This document shows, in pieces, positions 34,924 through 43,201 of a DNA stretch of 64,000 bases. The notes below the pieces were generated by a model, which worked only from the letters and a program-made list of their open reading frames with translations, was not told where the DNA came from and ran no database searches. Within the stretch, counting starts at the first letter, position 1; each line of letters starts with the position of its first letter. A program made the position numbers and the translations under genes. This stretch comes from Methylomonas rivi (GTDB lineage: Bacteria > Pseudomonadota > Gammaproteobacteria > Methylococcales > Methylomonadaceae), in contig NZ_JANIBK010000004.1 in assembly GCF_024505165.1 (NCBI RefSeq), forward strand, positions 18,193-82,192. Reading direction: 5' to 3'.

Positions 34924-37900
34924 TTAGGGCGCCGCCGGAAGGGCATCGGCAGTCCGCCAGGCGGCGCAGGTCCGCCGAGGCAAGCTTCCCCCCAAATAGT
35001 CTTGCCATTCGTCGGGGCTTAAATTGCGTCCCGCCTTTCGGCAGAGCGCATCGAAGGCCATTTGCGGATCGGCGGCATGTAAGCGGACGCGCCCGTCGCT
35101 AAGCGCCGACGCCAGCAGCGGCGGGTCGTCCAGGCTGAATGCCACGCCCCAGACTTCTGCGCCATGACCGATCCGGTCTATTTCAAGGCCGCTGGCGGTT
35201 TCGATGATTCTGCTTATCCCATCGGCGCCGGCAGTAGCCAAAAAATCCCCCTTGGCGCTGAAGGCGATACTTCTTGCTTCGCCGCCGTGTTTAATCAAAG
35301 AAACCAACTTGCCGGTAGCGAGCTCGATCAATCTGACGGCATTGTCCATGCTGCCTGTTGCCAACAGTTTGCCATCCGGACTGAAAGCCACGTTAAGCAC
35401 GCTGCCGGCGTGGACGAATTCGGCCGTTTCCCTGCCGGTGCGCCAGTCGAATAATCTTGCCCGCTTGTCTTCGCCGGCTATTGCCAGAACCCGATTGTCC
35501 CGGCTAAAGGCCAACTGCGTGACCGGCGCGGAAAATTTTAGGGTTTGCACGGGTTGCCAGGCCTGGGTATCGAGTAAAGATACCGTGCCATTCTTGCCGG
35601 CAATGGCCAATAGCTGCCCATCGAAACTAAACGCCACAAACCTGGTTTCGTCGGCATGATCAATTTTGTTTGTCACTTTGCCGCTGGCCGTATCCATTAC
35701 CAGTACGGTTTTATCCAGGCTGGCAGTGGCCAGCCAGCGGCCATCGGGACTGAAAGCGATCCCCCTCACCTCTCCCGAATGCCGAACCGAGGCGATTTCC
35801 CGGCCGGCGGCCATATCGATCAATTTGGCGGTATTGTCCTTGCTGGCGGTAGCCAGCCAGCGCCCGTCCCGACTAAATGCAACGGCATAAACGCTATCAT
35901 GGTGCCGGAACGCCATCAGTTGCCGGCCTGTCGCCACATCGTAGACGGTTGCGGTTTTATCCTGGCTGGCCGCCGCCAACAAACCGCCGCGCGGATAGAA
36001 GGCCACCCCCATAATGCTGTCCGTCCGCCGGATACGGATATCGTCCGGATATTTTCCGGTTTCGAACAGGCGTAGCTGCCGGTCCATGCCGACGGTTGCC
36101 AGCGTGCGGCTATCCGGGCTGAAGACGACATTCCATACCGCCCCACCGTGCATCAATCCGGCTATCTCCCGCCAGGATGCCGTTTCGAGGAGGCGGACAC
36201 TGCCGTCCAGGCCGGCAATCGCCAGCAAGTGCGAATCCGGGCTGAACCTGACGCTATAAACATCGTCCGCGCCGCTAAACCGCGCGGCTTCCATACCGCC
36301 GGCCACTTCGGTTATTTTGGCCGTATTGTCGTCGCTGCCCGTCGCCAGCCAGCGGCCGTCCGCGCTAAAGGCCAAACTCGCCACCGCTTCGTTGTGTTTG
36401 ATGCGGGTTAATGCCTTACCGGTTTCGGCATCGATAATGCTGGCCAGATTATCCAGGCTGGCCGTAGCCAATAAACGGCCATCGGCGTTAAACGCAATGT
36501 GGGTCACCCCGGCGCCGTGCTTGAGCCGCAACAATTCCTTGCCGGAGGAGATTTCGATCAGTCTGGCGGTTTTATCCCGGCTGGCACTGGCAAGGCTGCG
36601 GCCGCCAGGGCTAAAGGCGATATTCGACACTTCGCCGCCATGGCGAAACCGCCACAATTCCCGGCCGGCCGACACATCGATCAGGCGCGCCGTACCGTCT
36701 TTGCCGGCCGCCGCCAAAAACCGGCCGTCCGGACTGAAACCGACTGCATTGACTTCGCCGTCCAGGCTAAGCCGAAACACGGTCCGCCGGTTTACCGCGT
36801 CTATTATCCTGACTTGGCGGTCGCTGCAACCGGTGGCCATAAAGCGTCCATCGGGACTGAAAGCGATGCTGTTGATCCAACCGTCATGCGCCATGGAAAA
36901 AATCTCCTCGCCGGTTTGGCGGTTGAATACGCGCAATTGTCCGCCTTCGTCGCCGGTTGCCAGCAAGCCTCCGTCGGGGCCGATGCCGATCGCATAAATC
37001 GGCCGCTCATGCCCTATGCGATAATTGGGCAACAAGCGCAACAGCGCATGGGCGGTGGCGGCGGCCTCCGCATTGGGTTGAATACGCCACGACTCGAGCG
37101 CCAGCGCCGCGGCCCGTTCCACAATACGGTCATCCGCCGCCGTATCGGCCAGCAAGGCCGCCTGGGCGGCGAGTTTACCGGATTGGGTGATATTGCGCGC
37201 TTGCTCGGCCGAAATACGCGACTGTTTGGCATCCCACCAGTTCCACCAGCCCCAAGCCGCGGTCAACAGAAAGACCGCCGCCAAACTGACGAAAACCATG
37301 GCCCAGCGCTTGGCCTGCCGCTCCCGCTGCTCGGCCTCGGCCCTGGCCTGTTCGTCCAGACGCTGTTTCTCCAACATTTGCCGTTGTTCCCGACTTTTAC
37401 GCACCACGCCGGCCAATACATCGTGAATCAACTCTATCCGTTTGACGCCGCCCTGCTGCTCCTGGCGTAAAATCAATAGCCTTCCTTGCACCAGGGCATC
37501 CAGGGCATCCCGGGTAATACCGGGGGTTTCCAGCGCATTATCGTAGGCTTCGCTGTTTCGGTAACCCGAGACGGTCAGCAGCCTGTCCTCGATGAACCGG
37601 CGTAATGCCGGCGCTTGATCGTGCAGGCAGCGCCGGTAGAACTGGTCCAGTATCGATTCCCGGCTGCTGTCGACCAGCCGCGCCTCTATCCGCTCGGCCC
37701 GGTTTTGGATTCTGCGTTCGTTCAACTCCCGGCACAGCAGGCTCAACAAGGCCGGTTCGATGCGCAAATCCTCTAATTCGCTTAGCGCCTGTTCGCCTTG
37801 CTCGCCGGCCACCAACCGGACGATGCTTTCGGCTGTCTCCGCTGCGAGCAAGCGGCCGTGCGTCTGGTCGACCACCGCCAATGCCTGTTTTCCGTTCATG

Positions 37901-38628
37901 GGACGCAGCCGCATACGATTGTGCATGATCGAAGGCATCAACGGCCGCAGTTCTTCCAAATTGGCCAGATAGTCTTCGCGCAGGCTCAAAATCAGCTTGA
38001 AACGGTGGCGGCTAAAATCGAAATCTTCGGACAACTCCGGATTTTCATCCAAGCGCCTCTTCACGGTTTCGGGGCAACGGCCTTCAATCAGGTCCGCCAG
38101 CTCCGTAATGAAGTTATCGGTAGCCCGCCGCCGGTTTGGGGTTTCGCGGCCCAAGGTAAAAATTTCCTCGAACTGGTCGAAACACAGCAGCGGCAGCGCG
38201 ATACGGTTGCGGGCGTCCCAAAACTCGGACTGTTTGCGATGGAAATATTCCCATAAGGTTTCGCTCTCCATCCGCGCCGGCGCCTCTACCGCATGCGTAT
38301 CGGCTTGCCGGTCCAGGGCCGCGTATACCTGCCGGCGTAGCGGTAACGCATCGTCCGCAAAATTCAGCCGGATAATGACGGGCAGCATGGGATCGAGGCG
38401 TAACAGCGGAAACAGCCCGGCCTGCAGTAACGAACTTTTACCCAAGCCGGAAACGCCGCACAGCACGGTAAGACGTTCGCGATTGACCAGCCGATGCAGT
38501 TTGGTTATATCCTGAGTCCGACCCTTGAAAAATTGCGCCTCTTGTTCTTTAAAAGCCGCCAGCCCCGGCCAGGGATGTTCCGCATCGACAAGGGCGTATT
38601 CTATTGCGGGGTCGGCGGACATTGGCAT
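34924..38628 (-). CDS. STAND NTPase with transmembrane helix and 16 WD40 motifs
   Basis: A 1,234-residue protein. An nSTAND1-type P-loop NTPase opens with HPWPGLAAFKEQEAQFFKGR; Walker A is GVSGLGKSS (residues 58-66) and Walker B is LPLLCFDQFEE (about 145-155). One transmembrane helix lies near residues 440-462. From about residue 533 to the end I count 16 WD40-like units of the form AFSPDGRWLATASxDxTxxLI, enough for two beta-propellers. STAND proteins with propellers act as sensors that oligomerise on ligand binding. The start at 38628 has GGAG 8 bp upstream. It follows the SIR2-TIR gene by 5 bp, so the two should function together. Confidence 0.92.
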   Translation of the reverse strand: MPMSADPAIEYALVDAEHPWPGLAAFKEQEAQFFKGRTQDITKLHRLVNRERLTVLCGVSGLGKSSLLQAGLFPLLRLDPMLPVIIRLNFADDALPLRRQVYAALDRQADTHAVEAPARMESETLWEYFHRKQSEFWDARNRIALPLLCFDQFEEIFTLGRETPNRRRATDNFITELADLIEGRCPETVKRRLDENPELSEDFDFSRHRFKLILSLREDYLANLEELRPLMPSIMHNRMRLRPMNGKQALAVVDQTHGRLLAAETAESIVRLVAGEQGEQALSELEDLRIEPALLSLLCRELNERRIQNRAERIEARLVDSSRESILDQFYRRCLHDQAPALRRFIEDRLLTVSGYRNSEAYDNALETPGITRDALDALVQGRLLILRQEQQGGVKRIELIHDVLAGVVRKSREQRQMLEKQRLDEQARAEAEQRERQAKRWAMVFVSLAAVFLLTAAWGWWNWWDAKQSRISAEQARNITQSGKLAAQAALLADTAADDRIVERAAALALESWRIQPNAEAAATAHALLRLLPNYRIGHERPIYAIGIGPDGGLLATGDEGGQLRVFNRQTGEEIFSMAHDGWINSIAFSPDGRFMATGCSDRQVRIIDAVNRRTVFRLSLDGEVNAVGFSPDGRFLAAAGKDGTARLIDVSAGRELWRFRHGGEVSNIAFSPGGRSLASASRDKTARLIEISSGKELLRLKHGAGVTHIAFNADGRLLATASLDNLASIIDAETGKALTRIKHNEAVASLAFSADGRWLATGSDDNTAKITEVAGGMEAARFSGADDVYSVRFSPDSHLLAIAGLDGSVRLLETASWREIAGLMHGGAVWNVVFSPDSRTLATVGMDRQLRLFETGKYPDDIRIRRTDSIMGVAFYPRGGLLAAASQDKTATVYDVATGRQLMAFRHHDSVYAVAFSRDGRWLATASKDNTAKLIDMAAGREIASVRHSGEVRGIAFSPDGRWLATASLDKTVLVMDTASGKVTNKIDHADETRFVAFSFDGQLLAIAGKNGTVSLLDTQAWQPVQTLKFSAPVTQLAFSRDNRVLAIAGEDKRARLFDWRTGRETAEFVHAGSVLNVAFSPDGKLLATGSMDNAVRLIELATGKLVSLIKHGGEARSIAFSAKGDFLATAGADGISRIIETASGLEIDRIGHGAEVWGVAFSLDDPPLLASALSDGRVRLHAADPQMAFDALCRKAGRNLSPDEWQDYLGGSLPRRTCAAWRTADALPAAP

Positions 38629-38633
38629 GACGG

Positions 38634-40052
38634 TTACTCCGAATTGCGCCGGTAGGCCCGCTGCAGCTGCTTGAGCTCGGTTAAAAACGCCGCGCCGCAT
38701 TGACCGTTTTGCAGCCGTTCCCAATGCAACTCGCGAATATACTCGTCCAAATTGGGATCGTCGGGCGGCGTGTCGTCTATGGCCAAAGGCATGATGAAGC
38801 GCCGGCTTTCCGGATAAAAATCCGCGCATTCTTGCGCGTACTTCCATTCGAACCTAAAGAAGCGCCGCTCCTGCGTCAAGGTATGGCGGGAAATGATAGG
38901 CACGAATAGCGCGCATTGTTCGATATTGGTTTTGATGCGGGCTTTAAAGTTGTCGCCAACCCGCAGGGCGTTCGTATTCCTATCGAACCAAACTTCAATA
39001 CCGGCCGTTTCCAAAGCATGTTTAATGGCTATTACCGCTTCTTCATCTTCATGGGCGTAGCTCAGAAAAACGGCGCCGCCGCGCATTGGCTCCCTTGCAT
39101 CCGGCTCGGCAACAAGTTCGACCGGTTCGGCTTTGTCAACGGGAAGGGCGCGGGCCGCCGTATCGAAATGCTCGCCATCGTCAACGCCGGCAGGATGCAT
39201 TGCCGTCCAACGTTGATACAACTCGTTGACGAACTCGATGGATTGCATGGGGAAAATTTTGGTACGGCTACTGAAATGCAGCAGAAATTCGGCCAGGTTT
39301 ATTTCCTTGCGGATTTGGTCGCCGACCAAAAAATCGGTTTTTTCCTTGGAAATAATCAAGCGGTGCCTGTTACCGAGACGCACGAAAAACCGCCCCAACC
39401 AATCGAATAATTGGCAGCCGATAATCATCAGGCCCTGTCCGACTAACGCATCGAACAACAGTTTCGGGCGGGTATCCGCCGACTGCAGTGCGTGCATAAA
39501 CTCTAAAATGTCTTCATCGGTCACCGCGTAATCCGGCGCGGCGGTTAATTTGCCGAACAGATGAAATACCGTGGTGCCGGCCAAATATTCCATTTCCTCC
39601 GGCAAATCCTTGCCGGAACCGGGGTAGAACTCTAAAACCTGGGTGCTATCCTTACCCCGATACCGAACTTGGTTAAGCGTCCGGACCAGATAGGGATCGA
39701 AACAAGTGGTGACAAATAGTTTCAGCGGCCTGATTTCGGCAAGCTTCACCAGGGTTTCCGGCGGCTTAACCTGCGACAATTCGGCCAGCGCGCGTTTCAG
39801 CACGGGATACATGTCTTCCCGTTGCCCGCCCTGGGCGAGATAGCGGCAGGCGACAGTATTTAAGGTATCGTCCGCTTCGGACTTAATTCCCAGGCGTTTT
39901 GCCAGTTGCTCGGCCAAGTAGTCGTACAGCAGGGCCGGTTTGCCGTCGATGTCCAGCATCAGCAGCTCCGGCCCGATAACGGGTATCACCCGGCCTTCCT
40001 CTATGAACGCCATCAGCTGTTCCCAAAGCCGCTCGATATTCGCCTCTATCAT
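38634..40052 (-). CDS. SIR2-like and TIR domain fusion protein
   Basis: A 472-residue protein. Residues about 15-270 resemble a SIR2-family fold: IPVIGPELL in place of the usual glycine-rich loop, FVTTCFDPYLVRTL, VFHLFGKL and LMIIGCQLFDWLGRFF. Residues about 325-455 are a TIR domain: GGAVFLSYAHEDEEAV, GIEVWFDRNTNALRVGD, CALFVPIISRHTL and RFEWKYAQECAD with a possible catalytic glutamate. SIR2 and TIR domains in bacterial immune systems cleave NAD+ or make cyclic-ADP-ribose signals. The SIR2 signature is diverged (TTCFD rather than TTNYD), so the TIR part is more likely active. The ATG at 40052 is used; the longer frame starts at a TTG. It is the first gene of the pair. Confidence 0.88.
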   Translation of the reverse strand: MIEANIERLWEQLMAFIEEGRVIPVIGPELLMLDIDGKPALLYDYLAEQLAKRLGIKSEADDTLNTVACRYLAQGGQREDMYPVLKRALAELSQVKPPETLVKLAEIRPLKLFVTTCFDPYLVRTLNQVRYRGKDSTQVLEFYPGSGKDLPEEMEYLAGTTVFHLFGKLTAAPDYAVTDEDILEFMHALQSADTRPKLLFDALVGQGLMIIGCQLFDWLGRFFVRLGNRHRLIISKEKTDFLVGDQIRKEINLAEFLLHFSSRTKIFPMQSIEFVNELYQRWTAMHPAGVDDGEHFDTAARALPVDKAEPVELVAEPDAREPMRGGAVFLSYAHEDEEAVIAIKHALETAGIEVWFDRNTNALRVGDNFKARIKTNIEQCALFVPIISRHTLTQERRFFRFEWKYAQECADFYPESRRFIMPLAIDDTPPDDPNLDEYIRELHWERLQNGQCGAAFLTELKQLQRAYRRNSE

Positions 40053-40150
40053 ATGCAAGCCCTGTCAGTTGAAATGCCGGGATATTCCATACACTATAGT
40101 AGACCCATACCGCGGCTAATCAAGCCCGTTAAGGAGATTCCCAAATTTGT

Positions 40151-40588
40151 CTATAGGCGTAACGGCGTTACCCGGCCGCTACGCAAAAACTCTCGATAAT
40201 CGGCCAGCACTTGGGCATGGTCGAAAGCCAGTTGGGCCGGCAAGTTGTCGAACGTGAACAATCCGGCGTTTTTGGCATCATCCGCGGCCAGCGGCAGTCC
40301 GTGTGCTTGCCCGACATAGACCGCCGTGACGGTATGATTGCGCGGATCGCGGGCGGGATCGGAATAAATCCCCAACAATGCCGTTAACTCGACATTCAGC
40401 CCGGTTTCTTCCCTGGCTTCGCGGATGGCGGCGCGCTCCACGGTTTCGCCGACATCGACGAAACCGCCCGGCACGGCCCAGCCGTAGGGAGGAAAGGCGC
40501 GTTCGATCAAGACGAAAGGCCGTTCCGGCACATCGATCAATTCAATCAAAATATCGGCGGCGAGCAACGGGGTAATAGGCTTGGCCAT
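40151..40588 (-). CDS. NUDIX hydrolase
   Basis: A 145-residue NUDIX enzyme that hydrolyses nucleoside diphosphates linked to another group. The NUDIX box is complete: [18 protein letters not shown] followed by REETGL, with the metal-binding glutamates. The surrounding sequence ([26 protein letters not shown]) resembles the ADP-ribose pyrophosphatase or dGTPase-like subgroups. The start at 40588 has GAGGA 6 bp upstream; the longer frame to 40651 is not favoured. It is about 100 bp upstream of the SIR2-TIR gene on the same strand. A link to NAD-derived products is possible but unproven. Confidence 0.88.
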   Translation of the reverse strand: MAKPITPLLAADILIELIDVPERPFVLIERAFPPYGWAVPGGFVDVGETVERAAIREAREETGLNVELTALLGIYSDPARDPRNHTVTAVYVGQAHGLPLAADDAKNAGLFTFDNLPAQLAFDHAQVLADYREFLRSGRVTPLRL

Positions 40589-40695
40589 GTTGATCCTCTG
40601 TAGGGTTAGGAAAACCAAGTTTAGCGGTCGACTTGATTTTAAACCAGCCATGCCTCATAACACGCAATAGCTAGCGAATTTTTAGAGGGGGCCTT

Positions 40696-41640
40696 ATGAC
40701 TATGCTCTATTACAGCCACGCCGAGTTTCTGTCCCACGATACCGGTCCCGGCCACCCGGAAAGTCCCGACCGCTTGCGCGCCATAGAAACAGCAATGAAC
40801 ATACCCCGGTTTCAGGGCATACGCCGCGTCTCGCCGCCGCTGCCGGACGACATAGAAACCAAACTGGCCCTGATTCATACGCCGGCCATGATCGCGCGCG
40901 TATTGGCGGGCATTCCCGCCGAGGGATTAAGTTATTTCGACGCCGATACCGTGGCCTCGCCGGGTTCGAAAGCCGCCGCGCTACGCGCGGTAGGCGCGGT
41001 CTGCGACGCAGTGGATCAAATCTGCACGGACCGGGCCCAGCAAGCTTTCTGCGCCGTGCGCCCGCCCGGCCACCATGCCATGCCCGGTTATCCCATGGGA
41101 TTCTGTCTGTTCAACAACATCGCCATTGCCGCGGAATATGCCCGTACCCGCTACGGCTTGGAACGTATCGCTATCGTGGATTTCGATGTGCACCACGGCA
41201 ACGGCACGCAGGCGGCGTTTTATCAGCAACCGCAAGTGCTGTACGCCTCCAGCCACCAATGGCCGCATTATCCCGGCAGCGGCCATCCCTCCGAAAACGG
41301 GGTGGGCAATATCATCAACGTTCCGCTGCCGACCGGCACCGACGGCAAAACATTTCGGGCCAAATACTCGGAAACCATTTTACCGGCCGTGCGCAAATTC
41401 AACCCGCAACTCATTCTGATTTCCGCCGGATTCGATGCACATAAAGACGATCCGTTGGCTTCGTTGCGGCTGGTGGAAGACGATTATGCCTGGGTGACGC
41501 GGCAGTTGAGAGACATTGCCGATGCCGTTTGTAACGGACGCATTATTTCCGCGCTGGAGGGCGGCTACGATTTGCGGGCCTTGTCGGCCAGCGTCGCCGC
41601 GCACGTCGGCAGCCTGGCCGGATTGAATGGGGGCGATTGA
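40696..41640 (+). CDS. Histone deacetylase family protein (class II-like)
   Basis: A zinc-dependent deacetylase-like enzyme of 314 residues. The conserved blocks are HPESPDRL, RPPGHHAMPGYPMGFCLFNN with the paired active-site histidines, VDFDVHHGNGTQ with the zinc-binding Asp and His, and SAGFDAHKDDPLASL with a further zinc aspartate. Bacterial members deacetylate polyamines, acetoin-related products or proteins. The ATG at 40696 follows an AGAGGGG ribosome site. It is divergent from the NUDIX gene. A GC-rich hairpin spans its stop codon. Confidence 0.9.
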   Translation: MTMLYYSHAEFLSHDTGPGHPESPDRLRAIETAMNIPRFQGIRRVSPPLPDDIETKLALIHTPAMIARVLAGIPAEGLSYFDADTVASPGSKAAALRAVGAVCDAVDQICTDRAQQAFCAVRPPGHHAMPGYPMGFCLFNNIAIAAEYARTRYGLERIAIVDFDVHHGNGTQAAFYQQPQVLYASSHQWPHYPGSGHPSENGVGNIINVPLPTGTDGKTFRAKYSETILPAVRKFNPQLILISAGFDAHKDDPLASLRLVEDDYAWVTRQLRDIADAVCNGRIISALEGGYDLRALSASVAAHVGSLAGLNGGD

Positions 41641-41649
41641 ATCGCCCCC
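41629..41649. terminator. Bidirectional hairpin between the deacetylase and P460 genes
   Basis: GGGGGCGA (41629-41636) pairs perfectly with TCGCCCCC (41642-41649) across a 5-nt loop. The stop codon of the deacetylase gene is in the loop. Two convergent genes end within 17 bp, so it could end transcripts from both sides, but no T-run follows on either strand. Confidence 0.45.
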
Positions 41650-41656
41650 CGCGGGA

Positions 41657-42145
41657 TTATTGCAAAACAGGTACGGTGTAGACGTAATCGTTGTCTTTCA
41701 TCGGCGTGTGGCAGGCGAAACAAGTCGCCGACTTTTCCTTGTCGTTCATCACCAGTTTATCGCCCTCCCAATGGCCGAAGCCCCAGCCGCCGGTTTCGGC
41801 GAATTTCTTGCTGTCCTTAACCATGGCTTCGGCGCCGGCGAATTCCCCCGGCACCACGGCTTGCGGCCAGTTGGGGTGAGTTTTTTCCTTCCAACCGACC
41901 TTGGCGAAGACGGTGCCGTCCGGCCAGGGTTTGGTATTGCCGGCGCGAGCCGCCTTGATAGCGACGTCGTTACCGAGAATGGTCCGCACCAGCTGTTTAT
42001 CCAGCCGATGAGACACGCTCAGGGTCGACCAGTCCTTATATTCCCCATGCACCGGCTTGGCGGCTTGGGTTTCGGCGTGAAGTGTCGTGGCAGTGGTGAA
42101 AGCAGCTGCTGCGAGCAGCAATGCAGCGGTAGAAGCGTTCTTCAT
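41657..42145 (-). CDS. Cytochrome P460 family c-type haem protein
   Basis: A 162-residue periplasmic protein with a signal peptide (AALLLAAAAFTTATTLHAE) and a C-terminal haem motif CFACH, the arrangement of cytochromes P460 and c'-beta. P460 oxidises hydroxylamine or NO, and c'-beta binds NO. The segment DGTVFAK aligns with the part of Nitrosomonas P460 that holds the lysine cross-linked to haem, so P460 activity is possible. The start at 42145 is preferred because GGAGG lies 6 bp before it; the ATG at 42151 touches the ribosome site. It may complement the NsrR/NorCB system in nitrogen-oxide detoxification. Confidence 0.87.
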   Translation of the reverse strand: MKNASTAALLLAAAAFTTATTLHAETQAAKPVHGEYKDWSTLSVSHRLDKQLVRTILGNDVAIKAARAGNTKPWPDGTVFAKVGWKEKTHPNWPQAVVPGEFAGAEAMVKDSKKFAETGGWGFGHWEGDKLVMNDKEKSATCFACHTPMKDNDYVYTVPVLQ

Positions 42146-42395
42146 GGTCATCCTCCGTAATCGGCAATCGAGTTTGTGGGTAAAGCACCCAAGATTCTAA
42201 CCATTTGCCCGTCGGCCCGCCAACTAAATCACCCAAAAGCCGGTAAACATATCCGTAGCCAAACCATGCGTAAATGGAATTCTTAACCAATCTGTCACTT
42301 ACGCCAAGCACAATTCGGCTATGATGGGCACGGGTTGAAAGCCTTCGGCCCTTTTATCCCACCTCCTTTTCACTCCTCAAAATCAAAATTACATT

Positions 42396-42746
42396 ATGAA
42401 TATCATCAAAATCACCCTGTTGGCCTTTTCCTTGATCTTGTCCGCGGGCGTAACTGGCGGCATGGCTTACGCCGAGGAAACCGCCGGCAATCCGGCCTCC
42501 AATATCAGCGAAGCTATTTCACACATCGAGCAAGCCATTACCGAAATCCAAAAAAGCGATTTCAATACCGCTCGGGTACATTTAAAAGCCGCGCGCGCAT
42601 CCGCGGAAAAGATTTCAGGCCACGACGATGTGGTTAAACAAGCCAATGGCTTGGTTATTCAAGGGCAAATTAAAACTAAAAAAGGCGACATCAAAAGTTC
42701 TACCGAAGACTTGAACAAAGCCCTGGAACTGTATAAGTCGCTGTAA
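42396..42746 (+). CDS. Small exported helical protein of unknown function
   Basis: A 116-residue protein with a clear signal peptide (IIKITLLAFSLILSAG, cleavage probably after AYA). The mature part is predicted helical and charged (ISEAISHIEQAITEIQKSDF, then VHLKAARASAEKI and STEDLNKALELYKSL), with a TPR-like hint. I do not recognise a named family. It stands alone between the P460 gene and cstA. Confidence 0.7.
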   Translation: MNIIKITLLAFSLILSAGVTGGMAYAEETAGNPASNISEAISHIEQAITEIQKSDFNTARVHLKAARASAEKISGHDDVVKQANGLVIQGQIKTKKGDIKSSTEDLNKALELYKSL

Positions 42747-42927
42747 TTTTTGCCGGATGTCAAACGAGCGCTTACAGGCGCCCGTTTCGCGGTCTTACCG
42801 GCCAAGGCTTTCGTCGGAAATGGCTGCCACTTACGGTTGGCTCTGCGTGCGAACCCATCAGGGCGCTTCAAGCTGCATTCCCTTGCCGAGCATCCATCGT
42901 TATACGCATCTATGTTTGTAACCGTCG

Positions 42928-42948
42928 TTCCGGCAGGGATTGCCGGAA
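42928..42948. repeat. REP-like palindrome
   Basis: TTCCGGCA (42928-42935) and TGCCGGAA (42941-42948) are perfect inverse complements around GGGAT. Together with the following ATCCAG this matches a short palindromic sequence type that occurs many times in proteobacterial intergenic regions. Confidence 0.6.
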
Positions 42949-43157
42949 TCCAGGCTTCAGGGATGATTAAAACTCGCCGGCCTTGGCACTGGAGAACCGC
43001 ATCCAGCGGCCATGGCGGCACTTGTGTATAACATAAGTGCTGAGCGCGAGAACGATGCGCCTAGCATGCCGGAACTTATTTTCAACAAAATCAAAAGCTT
43101 ATACTCAATAGCTTGACCGACGGACCCCATCTCCCCCGTCCTCGTGCTACCATTCGC

Positions 43158-43181
43158 GCAATTTTTAACGCAAAAAATTGC
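43158..43181 (+). promoter_or_regulatory. Leader hairpin before cstA
   Basis: GCAATTTTT (43158-43166) pairs perfectly with AAAAATTGC (43173-43181). The hairpin ends 7 nt before the AAGGA ribosome site of cstA and could affect translation or mRNA stability. Confidence 0.4.
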
Positions 43182-43201
43182 ATTACACGAAGGAACCCGC
43201 C

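Larger units (their letters stand above)
42747..43201. other. Gene-free region upstream of cstA
   Basis: About 455 bp without a credible gene. It contains a short palindrome of a common dispersed type (42928-42948) and a hairpin directly before the cstA ribosome site (43158-43181). An imperfect inverted repeat around 42770-42795 may end the upstream small gene. The cstA promoter must be here, but I could not pick out a convincing -35/-10 pair. Confidence 0.5.

Noticed and set aside
34924..37040. Periodic sequence considered as a CRISPR or tandem DNA repeat
   Set aside because: The period is about 120 bp, in frame, and encodes WD40 motifs; there are no identical short repeats with unique spacers.
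36317..37470. Long plus-strand frames opposite the WD40 gene
   Set aside because: Their repeated pattern is the reverse complement of the WD40 blades, so they are shadows of the repeat.
34924..40052. Assignment as Thoeris
   Set aside because: Thoeris uses separate ThsA (SIR2 with SLOG) and ThsB (TIR) proteins and no WD40 STAND protein.
43178..43201. An earlier TTG start for cstA
   Set aside because: The ATG at 43202 has an AAGGA ribosome site, and the added residues are not conserved in CstA.
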